From Cryptomeria japonica (Eukaryota; Streptophyta; Pinopsida; Cupressales; Cupressaceae): 64,000 bases of DNA. The notes under the pieces were generated by a model. It had not been told where the DNA came from and did no database searches. It saw only the letters and a program-made list of their open reading frames with translations. Made by a program: the position numbers and the translations under genes. Shown here one piece after another: positions 23,655 to 35,736 of the stretch. The stretch is from NCBI RefSeq assembly GCF_030272615.1, contig NC_081414.1:335933927-335997926 (forward strand). The letters are read 5' to 3'. Within the stretch, counting starts at the first letter, position 1; each line of letters begins with the position of its first letter.

Positions 23655-26483
23655 CCGACCCCAAATAACAAATCGGTTTTTCAAACTAATCACTTTTGCA
23701 GGTCCACGGGAAATAGGAATCGGCACGTGGGAAACATTCCCTAGTGCATCTGGTTAACAGTCTAGCGCATCCCGCTTACTGTTTAGTGCGTGGGCTCTAT
23801 ATTTTAGCACGTAAAGACCTTTCTTTAGCGCATGACTCCCACTAATATTTTCCTATAGGTCTCGATGCGGGCGAGACATAGAGTAGCGCATGCAGTAAAT
23901 AGAATAGCGCATCCATTCCACAGTTCAGCGCTTGTAGGCCATCATCCAGCGCATGCGATTCAAACATTAGCGCATCAAATTCCCATTTTTCCTACAGGTC
24001 TTAGCGACAGAGAGAAAAAGACAGAACAATGCTTCCAACATATAGAGTAGCGCATTCAAATAACAGCATAGCGCATGGGAAAATTATTTTAGCGCATCCA
24101 GTCTTTATTGTAACACGTAAAAGCCTTTCTGTAGCGCATAACAGACAGAGAAAAATTTTAAAATTGTAACTGAAAAGGAAATTTGAGAAAATTATTTTAG
24201 TACATCCAGTCTCTATTGTAGCACGTAAAAGCCTTTCTGTAGCACATAACAGACATAGGAAAATTTTAAAATTGTAACCGAAAAGGAAATTTTAGACTTG
24301 TGGAAGTCCACCAAATCATCTAACAATTTTCTCTGGTTTGCTTGCAGGCTGCTAACCACATTTGTTGCAGAAAGGAGCGTAATTTTAGAAGTTTTAGATG
24401 GTTAAAAAATTTTCTAACTTAGTTAAGTTAGTTTAAAATTTTAAAACATCTTCTAGTCTTAAAATTGAACTCACTTGTTTCTTTTGGGCTATAAAATGAA
24501 CTACTATCCAAACATCTTCTTGCTTTTATAGGAGAAAAACACTTCATTTTGGAAGCTCTAAAAAGAACCAACAATTCTTTATTTTTGCAAAAGTTCTAAA
24601 AAGAACCTCACCATCCTTTGGTGCATAAAAGGATTTACTTCAAATTTCTGTCAAGTAAAAGAATCACACAAGTCTAGAGTTAGTTACAACTAAAGAGAGA
24701 AGATCTTCCCCTTTTAGTGATTTCTTTTGCTGACCAACACATCAAAAATTTTGCTTTGTTGAGGAAATTCCCTTCATAGATCAGCAAATCATTGCTTTGA
24801 CAGGATAAAAATGAACACCATGTTTTTGTGGAGCAACATCTCTGCATAGATTTTAGCAAATCACTGAATTGAAAGGATAAAATAAACCAAATTGATTGCT
24901 TTGTCTCGAAAGTGGAAGGAATATGCTCTCCCCTTAACTGGGTGATCAAAAATCCAGCCCACTCTTACAGCTTTCTGTACTTCAAGCATTAAATCCTTTA
25001 GCAGACCTGCCTTCCCGAGGAGTTGCAATCAACTCTTAAAGCCATTTATGGCCGATGTGAATGGAATGACCTAAGTGGGGAACAACTTTGACACCAAGAA
25101 TTCCAACCCACTCTAATCAAATGTGGAAATCGACGAAAGTCCTTTTCAATGGTTGCGCGCAGTGATTAGCCTTCCCCTAGTATCCTCGAGATACGTAAAG
25201 CCTTTGTTCTAAAGGTTGGGAAGCCTCCTGAGGGAGTTTATCACTGACGATCGAACGGGAAGCCTGATTACGAACCATAGAATTAGAAACTTTGAGCCGA
25301 GTCAGTAACCAGACATTTATAAAATTATAGTGCAAGGGTGGGGAAGAATCCGCCCCCAAGATTACTCACCATATATCTCCCAAGATAACTACTCAACTGT
25401 GAAGCAATTCACTTTGAGTTAATTTCTGACAAAAGGCAAAAAAATGGGTGCCCTCTATGGGGTGACACGGCTATTTGAGTTGACGAAGTATCGAGACTAG
25501 TGGGCTATGATGTTATTTATGACCCTTGACTAAAGAGTCTTTCTAAAGTGTCTTACTTGTATCCAAACCTGTTAAAACATTGGGGATTTGAACACATCCT
25601 CGCAAGAACATACACTTTTTGTTAGATTAGGCAAAATGGTTGTACTTTTTGTGCCATGCTTGCATTTATTACTTTAGAAAATCATCCATCACACTTGAAA
25701 ATTTCACAATAAAATTCAAAATCCACAAGAAATCAAACAAGAGGAAAAATCAGCACAGTTTAGCGCATCAGAGCAATCTCTTAGCGCGTGGAATACCTTT
25801 TTCAGCGCATCCAAACTTAAAATTAGCGCGTGGCGTTAAAACAGTAGCATTTTCATCTTAAGGCAAAACAGTACAAAATCCTTTAGTGCATCCCCAAAAT
25901 AGTCTAGTGCGTAGAAGCAAAATCTCAGCGCGTGGGAACCAAAAGTTAGCGCATAAAGTCTAAAGGTTAGTGCGTGACAGGCCCAGTTTAGCACGTAGCT
26001 TTTTCAAATAGCTAGACAACAATTTTCAACAGTCCGAACTTTAGCGTGTGGAAAAAACAGCTTAGCGCGTGGCATAGAAACATTAGCACATGCAGTCAAA
26101 CAGTTAGCGCGTTGAAGACCCAGGATAGCACATAAACTTTTTCAACTGTTAGATCGTCATTTTCAAAAAGTCCAAACTTTAGCGCGTGTGCTCATTCTTT
26201 TAGTGCATCTAGTAAATTAAGTAGCACATGTAGACTCTGTTCTAGTGCGTGATCCAAAGCCAAAAAATAGAAAGCAAAACCGAGAAAAATTTTAAAATTT
26301 CAAAATCATTTTTAGGAGCCTTTTTCATCAAAAACCATTTTTTATCAAATCAGAGTGACAAAACAAACCACCAAACCTATTTCTTGAGCTCAATTTGTGT
26401 CAAAACAAAAGTTGTTAGAATCCTAAACGAATCGCACAATAGAGGACGTCTATCCTATCATAATCCGGAAGATTTCATCATCA
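23655..26483 (+). other. Leader of the third copy with TAGCGCAT arrays
   Basis: Equivalent to 7226-9779. TAGCGCAT arrays lie at about 23730-24250 and 25760-26260. A 108-bp tandem duplication (24076-24183 and 24184-24291) and about 130 bp near 24700-24840 are absent from the complete copy. No credible gene is seen. Confidence 0.8.
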
Positions 26484-26963
26484 GTGTCAGCAGAATCCTT
26501 TACCATCTTACGGATTTTTATCTCAAAAACACTTGTTTTAAACTTTTCAAATTGTCAAATCAAGTTTCCAGATTGGGAGACTTTTAATCCATATCATTTG
26601 ACATGCTTTGTTGTCAAGGGACATCTAAACCTTCACTTTGATAAAGTAAGATTTGAAATTTTCAAAAACAAGACTCAACTAAATCCAAATCAATCAAAGG
26701 AAACCATTGATCACTCATGCATGACTAATCACCTTGTTCTGAGAAGAAAGAACTTCTATCGTAACATCACGTTGAAAAAACAACAACCTAGTTTTTCCAA
26801 ATTCATCAAGAGAAATAAGTTTTTATACATCAATCGTCACCTCTTCAAATCTCATCGGGTATTCCTTCATCACGTCAAAAAGTATATCCAAAACAAATCT
26901 AGCGAATTTGACAAAGAACCCTTGAAGACAAACAAAGCGAGGCACATGCTGAGTAGAGTATGA
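26484..26963 (+). pseudogene. Short ORF upstream of gag, third copy
   Basis: 159 codons. The C-terminal two thirds match the short ORF at 9780-10289 (SKETIDHSCMTNHL, then FIKRNKFLYINRHLFKSHR), while the N-terminal part differs because of an indel. It overlaps the gag start by four bases (ATGA). No domain is recognised. The Lys/Arg-rich composition and partial conservation make it a possible extra ORF of the element, but I would not insist. Confidence 0.3.
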
Positions 26964-28022
26964 ATAGAAGATTATCAAATCCTTTTGAAGTTCCACCCGT
27001 AGAAGAACCTGAAATTACTGACGCACTTCTTTGGGAATATCAGGAAAACCCCTCATTCCAAAAACTTGTTGAAAAGCTCATGGAAAATGACAAAGAAAAG
27101 TATCTGCTCATGCTTACGAGTAAAGGCGTTAAACTTCCTGAAGATTTTGACGCAAACGTTTTTCAAACCAGATCGCGACAATATACATATCAAGAACAAC
27201 AAAGAGAAGAAGAAACTCACATACCTGCGTAACACATTCCAGAACAACGCATACCAGAAATGTGTATACCTGAGCTAGAAACACCATAGCAACATATACC
27301 ATTTACCACACCTTTTCAACTAAGAACAAATACGAGGCAAGAACTTTTTCCTCGACAAGACAATATACCTTTGGCAGCCCTTACTCAACAAATGCAAATG
27401 TTGCAAAGGCAAATATAGGATATGCAACAAGGGACAACAGTGCGGTACTCTTTGAACGAAATCTGTCTTTATCCATTTGACAGAAACTTGAACATGTTGC
27501 CTTTTCCTCCAAACTCAGACATTCCCAAATTTGATAAATATGATGGGAAAAGTGATCCCCGCGATCATGTTCAGGAATTTTGCACACTGAGCCTTGAATT
27601 TGCTCATGATGACACCTATTTGATGAGGTTATTCCCCAGAAGCTTGGGAGGACAAACCATGGAATGGTTATCCAAAATTTCACCACCTATCAGATCATTT
27701 GATGAATTGGTTAACAAATTCATCACCCACTATTCCTACAACATCCAACATGCCATAACCATGCTAGATGTTTGCAACACCAAACAAAAAAACAATGAAA
27801 CATTCATGGTGTTTCTTCAACGCTGGCGACGCATGGTATCCAAATATCCTCGAGATATTCCTGAAAAAGAGAAAATGGAAATCTTCATCGATAACCTGAA
27901 TGGTGAAATGAGTTACAGATTAAAACTTCAATGCATACCATCTTTCGCTAAATTGATTGAAAATGGCATTCAAGTAGAAGAAGCCTGTGTCAAAAAGGGG
28001 ACACTCAAATTCTACAAGGAAC
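26960..28022 (+). pseudogene. Gag N-terminal and capsid region, third copy
   Basis: The same gag as 10348-11466. Three in-frame stops precede the capsid region: TAA at 27230 (CAA in the other copy), TAG near 27287 (GAG) and TAG near 27417 (CAG). The capsid domain (FDKYDGKSDPRDHVQEFC...) is open from 27422 and does not have the stop found at 11239. A four-base deletion at about 28018-28021 (CAAGGAACAA against CAAGGAAGGAACAA) then shifts the frame. Confidence 0.85.
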
Positions 28023-29514
28023 AAACTCATCAAACTACAATAATCAGAACAACGCCAACCTTGACAAATCTCGATTTTGGACTCGAAACAAAAACGAAGG
28101 CAACAATGAATCGTATGATCCCAAATCTAAACAACCAGTGCTTGCATTATCCAGAAATCCTCAAAATACGAAAAATCCTAAAAATGCTACTCCCAGTGCT
28201 AACACATATGCACCAAACGTTGATCAAGGACAACTCAACACGAACAACACCAATGATACTCAAAGCAAGAACATGAATCCCGAACCTAACAATAATTCAC
28301 GCAACAACACGAACAATTTTCAAAAGCGTATCTTCGCACCATTGGGCCAATCATTAGAATCCGCATTCAGAGAATTGTTGGCAAACAAGATTCTTTCTTT
28401 GCCTCCCATCAACAACTATGAACCCCCAATCAAACCACCTTGGTGGAATGATTCACACTATTGTGATTTCCATCGCAACAAGGGTCATAGAACAAGCGAG
28501 TGCATGAGATTGAAACACATAATCCAGGACATGATTGATCGAGGTGAATTAACGGTGGATGGTCTCAAAACAAATGGTGATCATGGAGCCTTCAAAAATC
28601 CTCTCCCAAATTACAACAAAGATGGAGCATCAACTTTAGATGATACACGCGGAGCTCATATTAATCACATCTACCATAACACTATCAACCACATATCCGC
28701 TGAAGATCATCAAGTCAATGTCATCACCATTCGAGATCGGCATGATCATGAATCTGTCAATGTAACAACCCGCACTCAGAAATATGTCTTGAAAGGATAT
28801 ACTGCACCTACAACTACCACACCAAAAATCCAATATGACTTGGTTAGCCAACTACACAAGACTCCAGCTCAGATATCTATCTTAGAATTGCTGAAACTAT
28901 CACCAAAGCACAAAGACATATTAGAACAAGCGCTATTGGAAACAAATGTACCTCAAAATCTGGATACAGATAGATTTCAAGCCATGATTGCCCATATGAC
29001 TGGACCTCATAACCTCACCTTCTCAGAGCATGATAATACTTCCTTGAGTCATCCACATAATACTCCTCTCCATATTGAAGTCATTGTTTGCAAACACCGA
29101 GTGAAAAGAGTCTTAATAGACGGAGGAGCCGGGCTTAATATATGTACTTTAAAGCTTATCCGTGCACTGGGCTTCTCAGAAGAATCTATTGATCCTTACA
29201 AAAGGATTACCATAAAAGCATATGATGATGAGGAAAGGTCCTCTAAAGGAACAGTGATCTTACCTATTCAAGTAGGACCAGTACAAAAGGATACTATGTG
29301 TCAGGTCTTAGATATTGATCTCACCTACAATATCTTTTTAGGACGACCCTGGATACATGAAATGCAAGCAGTACCTTCTACGTATCACCAGTGTGTCAAG
29401 TTTCCTTATGATGGACAAGAAATCTCCATATCCGCTGATCACAATCCATTCCAACATTGCAACGCAATGGGGGCAGCCCAAGACAGTTTGGTTCCTCATA
29501 ATAGAGAGAAGTAG
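28023..29514 (+). pseudogene. Gag zinc knuckle and aspartic protease, third copy
   Basis: An open frame of 458 codons from 28138. The knuckle is Cys109-X2-His112-X4-His117-X4-Cys122. A retropepsin-like domain follows from about residue 312, with the active-site loop LIDGGAGLNICT (Asp328; the more usual DTG/DSG becomes DGG, common in plant Gypsy proteases), and ends with YNIFLGRPWIHEM. The protease cuts the polyprotein. The domain is missing from the complete copy. The frame ends in a double stop, TAG TGA (29512-29517), but the same frame continues with coding-like sequence. Confidence 0.88.
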
Positions 29515-30141
29515 TGATCTTCAATATCAGATCCACCAACAGCAAAATCTAACTCCTTATGGGGAGACTTCAAGCAGAAAATGCAAATCAAAGACCAAAG
29601 CATGGGAGAACACTCTTTGGAGCCTTTATGTTTGGCCAAATTGCCAACATCACCTAGATCGCATGGTTTGCCTACTACATCAACACATCTGGCCACTCAG
29701 CCCATCACTAAATTTGATGGTACCTTCATCCAATTGGGTACTCTAGTACATGAATCAGAAGACAAGGACATTCTTAGCTGGTTATACAAAGATAAAGAAG
29801 AGGATAATAGAGCAGCTGCTCTGGACATTGTTCTACCAACACACCTGTATGGAAAAGGCTACTTGATCATGAAGCAAATGGGATATGGTGGTAAAGGACC
29901 TATTGGCAAACACAAAGAAGGAGTCACTGAACCTATAGATCTTCCTTCACAACCTAGCAGAAACAAAGCAGGATTGGGTTCCAAACTCACGTTCCTATTG
30001 AAACGGCCATCACACCTACCTACCAAACCTCAATGGAAAGTAAAAACGAAGTACAAGGAAGAATCCTGGTCGGAAGCACTCTTTGAATCTATAGAGACAA
30101 TTCGCAAGGCCCGGGAACGTCAAGATCAGAAGTTACATTAG
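29515..30141 (+). pseudogene. G-patch domain region between protease and RT
   Basis: In the same frame as the protease. About residues 90-130 (from 29581) show a G-patch: YGKGYLIMKQMGYGGKGPIG, then KHKEGVTEPIDLPSQ and KAGLGSK, with the glycines and the aromatic Gly-Tyr pair in place. G-patch motifs bind RNA or RNA helicases; betaretroviruses carry one next to their protease, and some plant Gypsy polyproteins have one. A TAG at 30139 ends the open part, and the frame continues after it. The complete copy lost this segment. Confidence 0.7.
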
Positions 30142-31308
30142 GAAAAACTTCTAAGTCATAAGAAGGCCCTATCTGCAGTAGTAGCTCATATTCAAACACC
30201 AATATCTCAAGAACAAATCATGTCATCTCCAGATACCGTTATTCCTCCCCGAGGAAGCACAGTCTATGAACAAATCCAGCAAGTAGAAGACGGATCTGAT
30301 ACAGAATCTACAAAAACCATCAAAATGGTATCCATCATCAAAGATTTGTTTTCACCATACAACACACCTATTTACAGCACAGATAGAATCTGGGATGATG
30401 CCTATGAGACAGATTCCAATGAATATGAATGGGGTACCTGCTCCAATGCTATTACCGATATCTTGGATGATACTGATTCTATATCCCTTTCTCAAGAAGA
30501 ACATAATGCAGAAGATAGACCTCTTGAATTTGGACCACAAAATATCTATGACGCCCAGGAAAGCGAACAAAAATATTATGAACAAGTCTATGTGGAAGAT
30601 GATACCATCGAGAACCTCGACGAAATCCTAAATTTCTTTAAAACCAAGACCCATCACGATGAAAACTCTATCCTAACACTTATAGTAGCCGAGCTTGATC
30701 CACCCAATGATTCCTTACCACTGGTCTTTCCTGACCTCATCAACTGGGATGAACTTGAAATCCATGATCTACCAATTCTCCCAGATGATGCATCTATTAT
30801 CCATTACTTAGGTACCGTAAATCCTGAAACAGGCTCTACTAGTGAACAAAATAACGATATCTGTCAATCAGGGAGTGCGAAGTCTCTCAGTCGCAAAAAT
30901 GAACTAAATAAAGGATCTGATGCCGAAAACCAGTCAATGGTAGCTCTAGATCATAAAAAAGTAAAAATAAAGGACGCATCTGAAGGTGAAAACCTTTTTA
31001 AGGCACCTAACGATGGGAGACTTGACACTCTTCCTGAGCACTTTCATGAGCGATCACCCATTTTGATTGAGCCCACTCAATCCATCAACATTGGTACCAC
31101 AGAAGCAGTTAGAAACATACACCTTGCAGAATCTCTAACAGAGGAAGAAAGATCAACATTCATCATCTTCTTTAAAGGACAGCAAATTAACTTTGCTTGG
31201 TCATATGTTGATATGCCTGGAGTCGATCCACACTTAATCATGCATCATCTGTCCATTTCTACAGGAGTTAAGCTAGTCAAGCAAAAGCTACGAAAGATGA
31301 ATCCATAG
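30142..31308 (+). pseudogene. Acidic linker between G-patch and RT
   Basis: 362 open codons from 30220 in the same frame, acidic (VEDGSDTEST, DDTDSISLSQEEH, VEDDTIENLDE), with no domain recognised until the start of RT (MPGVDPHLIMHHLSI). The C-terminal half is also present in the complete copy (12466-12960). The closing TAG at 31306 is CAG in that copy, so the natural polyprotein ran through. Confidence 0.7.
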
Positions 31309-31971
31309 GTGGCACTCATGGTCAAAACTGAATTAAAGAAACTATTAGACGTCGGATTCATTCGACCCATTGACTATGCAAAGTGGATTTCCAACATTGT
31401 TCCAGTCTCAAAACCAGATGGTAGTATCAGAATCTACACTGACTTCAGGGACGTCAATAAAGCTTGCCCAAAGGATGACTTTCCTCTGCCAAGTATCGAC
31501 ATAATTGTAGATCTCATAGCAGGCCATGCAATGCTCTCATTAATGGATGGTTTCTCAGGGTACAATCAAATCAAAATAGCTCCAGAAGATCAAGATAAAA
31601 CCACGTTCACCTGTCTTTGGGGAATGTACTATTGGAATGTTATGCCTTTTGGCTTAAAGAATGCAGGGGCCACTTATCAAAGAGCAATGACAACAATATT
31701 CCATGACATGATGCATACATTTATGGAAGACTATGTGGATGACTTACTAGCTAAATCTTTCACCAGAGCAGAGCATCTTGGCATCCTAAGAAAGATCTTT
31801 AATCGATTGGAGAAATTCCAAGTCAGGCTTAACCCTAAGAAGTGTGTCTTCGGGGTAACATCAGGCAAGTTACTAGGCTACATAGTCTCAGCTAAAGGTA
31901 TTGAAGTAGATCCGGCAAAGGTACAGGCTATTATGGACATGCCACCACCAAAGAATATCAGTCAACTTAGA
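31309..31971 (+). pseudogene. Reverse transcriptase fragment, third copy
   Basis: An RT domain with LMDGFSGYNQIKIAPEDQDK and the catalytic YVDD (31732-31743). It is uninterrupted by the solo LTR seen in the other copy. The element sequence stops in mid-domain at about 31971, within CAACTTAGATT, where the GA array starts; RNase H, integrase and everything downstream are absent. The open frame continues into the array only by chance. Confidence 0.9.
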
Positions 31972-32369
31972 TTGGGAAAAGGAGTGGGAGAGAGGGAGAG
32001 GGAGAGAGGGAGATTGGGAAAAGGAGAGGGGAGATGGAGAGAGAGGGAGATTCTGAAAAATGAGAGGGAGAGAGAGAGAGAGAGAATAGGATAAGGAGAG
32101 GGGGAGGGAGAGAGAGAGAATAGGATAAGGAGAGGGGGAGGGAGAGAGAGGGGGAGAGATAGAGAGAGAGAGAGAGGGGAGAGGGAGGGATAGAGAGAGA
32201 GAGAGAGAATAGGATAAGGAGAGGGGGAGGGAGAGAGAGGGGGAGAGATAGAGGGGAAATTTGGAGAGAGGGAGAGAGAATAGGATAAGGAGAGGGGGAG
32301 GGAGAGAGATGGGGAGAGATAGGGGAGAAAAGGAGAGGGAGAGAGAGAGAGAGAGAGGGGGGGAGAGGT

Positions 32370-32439
<70 letters not shown>

Positions 32440-32557
32440 GGATAAGGAGAGGGGAGGGAGAGAGAGGGGGAGAGATAGAGGAGTAATTTGGAGAGAGGGA
32501 GAGGGAGAGGGATGGCAGAGACAGGGAAATTAGGATAAAGAGAGGGAGATTGGGGAA

Positions 32558-32617
<60 letters not shown>

Positions 32618-33416
32618 GAGATAGGAGTAGGGAGATAATAGGGTGTGGGAGGGAGGGAGAGAGAGGGGGAGAGATAGAGGATAAATTGGGAGAGAGGGAG
32701 AGGGAAAGGGAGGGCAGAGATGGGGAGAATAGGATAAAGAGAGGGAGATTGGGGAAATGAGAGGGGGAGAGTGAGAGAGAGGGAGATTGAGAAATGGAGA
32801 GGGGGAGAGGGAGAGAGAGAGAGAGAGGGAGAAGGAGAGAGGGGGATGGAGATAGGGAGGGAGATTGGAAAAAGGAGAGAGGGAATAGGGGATAGGAAGA
32901 GAGGGTGTTTGGGAAAAGGAGTGAGAGAGAGGGAGAGGGAGAGAGGGAGATTGGGAAAAGGAGAGGGGAGATGGAGAGAGAGGGAGATTGGGAAAAGGAG
33001 ATGGGGAGAGAGAGAGAGAGAGATAGAGAGAGAGAGATTGGGAAAAGGATAAAGAGAGGGGGAGAGATAGAGGATAATTGGGAGAGAGGGAGAGGGAAAG
33101 GGAGGGCAGAGATGGGGAGAATAGGATAAAGAGAGGGAGATTGGGGAAATGAGAGGGGGAGAGTGAGAGAGAGGGATATTGGGAAAAGGAGAGGGGGAGA
33201 GGGAGAGAGAGAGAGGGAGATTAGAAAAAGGGCAGGGGGAGAGGGAGAAGGAGAGAGGGGGATGGAGATAGGGAGGGAGATTGGAAAAAAGGAGAGAGGA
33301 AATAGGTGATAGGAAGAGAGGGTGTTTGGGAAAAGGAGTGGAGAGAGGGAGAGGGAGAGAGGGAGATTGGGAAGAGATGAGGGGAGATGGAGAGAGAGGG
33401 AGATTACAAAAATGAA

Positions 33417-33454
<38 letters not shown>

Positions 33455-33562
33455 GCGGATAGGGAGAGAGGGTGATTGGGAAAAGGAGTGGGAGAGAGGG
33501 AGAGGTGAGAGAGGGAGATTGGGAAAAGGAGAAGGGAGATGGAAGAGAGGGAGATTTCAAAA

Positions 33563-33604
<42 letters not shown>

Positions 33605-33764
33605 GGATAAGGAGAGGGGGAGAGATATAGGAGAAATTGTGAGAGAAGGAGAGGGAGAGGGATGGCGGAGATGAGGAGATTAGGTTACAGAGAGGGAGAT
33701 TGGGGAAAGGAGAGAGAGAGAGAGAGTAGGGAGATAATAGGATAAAGAGAGGGAGATTGGGGAA

Positions 33765-33804
<40 letters not shown>

Positions 33805-33961
33805 GAGGATAAAGAGAGAGAGTAAGGACAGAGAGAGAGAGAGAGAATAGGTTAAGGAGAGTGGGAAAGACAGAGAGGGGGGAGAGATAGAGGGAGGGGG
33901 AGAGGGAGGGGGAGAGAAAGAGAGAGATGGGGAGAGGGTGAGAATAGCATAGCGTAATGCG

Positions 33962-33993
<32 letters not shown>

Positions 33994-34218
33994 GAGGGAG
34001 GGAGGGGGTGATGAGAGAGAGAGAGAGAGAGAGACAGAGAGAGAGAGGAAGAGAGAGAGAGGAGGAGAGAGAGAGAATAGGATAAGGAGAGGGAGGGAGG
34101 AGGAGAGTAGAGAGGGGAGAGGTAGAGGAGATTTTGAGAAGGAGAGAGAGGAGGGAGATAGGGAAGAGGAGAGAGAGGTGGGATGAGATGAGGGGGTAGT
34201 GGAATGAGAGGTGAGAGA

Positions 34219-34271
<53 letters not shown>

Positions 34272-34542
34272 GGAGATAAAAAGATAAGGAGAGGAGGAGG
34301 GGAGAGAGGGGGGAGAGATTAGAGGATAAATTGGGAGAGAGGGAGAGCGAGAGTGAGGGCGGAGATGGGGAGAATAGGATAAAGAGAGGGGAGAGCGAGA
34401 GAGGGAGATTGGGAAAAGGAGAGGGGAGGGAGAGAGAGGGAGATTAGAAAAAGGAGAGGGGAGGGAGAGGGAGAAGGAGAGAGGGGGGATGGAGATAGGG
34501 AGGGAGATTGGGGAAGGGAGAGAGATGAGAGAGAGAGAGAGA

Positions 34543-34576
<34 letters not shown>

Positions 34577-34819
34577 TGTAGAGAGAGAGATTGGGAAACG
34601 GAGAGGGAGAGAGGGAGAGAAGGAGAGGGGGAGGGAGAGTGGGCAAAGGAGAGGGAGAGAGGGAGGGAGAGGGAGAGGGGAGGGGAGAGAGTGGGAGATT
34701 GGGAAAAGGAGAGGGGGAGAGGGAGAGAGAGAGAGAGAGGGGAAGATTAGGAAAAGGAGAGTGGGAGGGGAGAAGGAGAGAGGGGGGATGGAGAGAGGGA
34801 GGGAGATTGGGGAAGGAGA

Positions 34820-34865
<46 letters not shown>

Positions 34866-34987
34866 GGAAAAGGAGAGGGGGAGAGGGAGAGAGGGAGGGC
34901 GGGAGAGGGAGATTAGGAAAGGAGAGGGGGGAGAGGGAGGAGGGAGAGAGGGGGGGATGGAGAGAGGGAGGGAGATTGGGAAAGGAG

Positions 34988-35064
<77 letters not shown>

Positions 35065-35075
35065 GGGGATAGGAA
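31972..35075 (+). repeat. Purine-rich GA satellite, right array
   Basis: 3.1 kb of plus-strand purines. (GA)n blocks alternate with recurring words such as GGGAGATTGGGAAAAGGAG, GAATAGGATAAGGAGAGGGGGAGGGAG and GATTGGGGAAAGGAG. Longer blocks repeat, for example 32880-33000, 33290-33420 and 33440-33560, so there is a higher-order unit. A (GT)n tract sits at 33962-33977. The orientation matches the left array. Long purine tracts of this type can form triplex DNA. No genes. Confidence 0.95.
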
Positions 35076-35575
35076 NNNNNNNNNNNNNNNNNNNNNNNNN
35101 NNNNNNNNNNNNNNNNNNNNNNNNNNNNNNNNNNNNNNNNNNNNNNNNNNNNNNNNNNNNNNNNNNNNNNNNNNNNNNNNNNNNNNNNNNNNNNNNNNNN
35201 NNNNNNNNNNNNNNNNNNNNNNNNNNNNNNNNNNNNNNNNNNNNNNNNNNNNNNNNNNNNNNNNNNNNNNNNNNNNNNNNNNNNNNNNNNNNNNNNNNNN
35301 NNNNNNNNNNNNNNNNNNNNNNNNNNNNNNNNNNNNNNNNNNNNNNNNNNNNNNNNNNNNNNNNNNNNNNNNNNNNNNNNNNNNNNNNNNNNNNNNNNNN
35401 NNNNNNNNNNNNNNNNNNNNNNNNNNNNNNNNNNNNNNNNNNNNNNNNNNNNNNNNNNNNNNNNNNNNNNNNNNNNNNNNNNNNNNNNNNNNNNNNNNNN
35501 NNNNNNNNNNNNNNNNNNNNNNNNNNNNNNNNNNNNNNNNNNNNNNNNNNNNNNNNNNNNNNNNNNNNNNNNNNN
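35076..35575. other. Assembly gap (500 N)
   Basis: Exactly 500 N with GA repeat on both sides, so an estimated gap in the satellite. Confidence 0.99.
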
Positions 35576-35673
35576 GAGAGAGAGGGGGGAGAGGGAGAGG
35601 GAGAAGGGGGAGGGTGAGAATAGGATAGGATAATGTGTGTGTGTGTGTGTGTATGTGTGTGTGTATGTGGGTG

Positions 35674-35736
<63 letters not shown>

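Noticed and set aside
29512-31308. Programmed read-through at the UAG codons of the polyprotein
   Set aside because: The UAG at 31306 is CAG in the other copy and several other stops are clear C-to-T decay; the first is a double stop, UAG UGA. Mutation explains them more simply, although an original gag-pro/pol stop at 29512 cannot be excluded.
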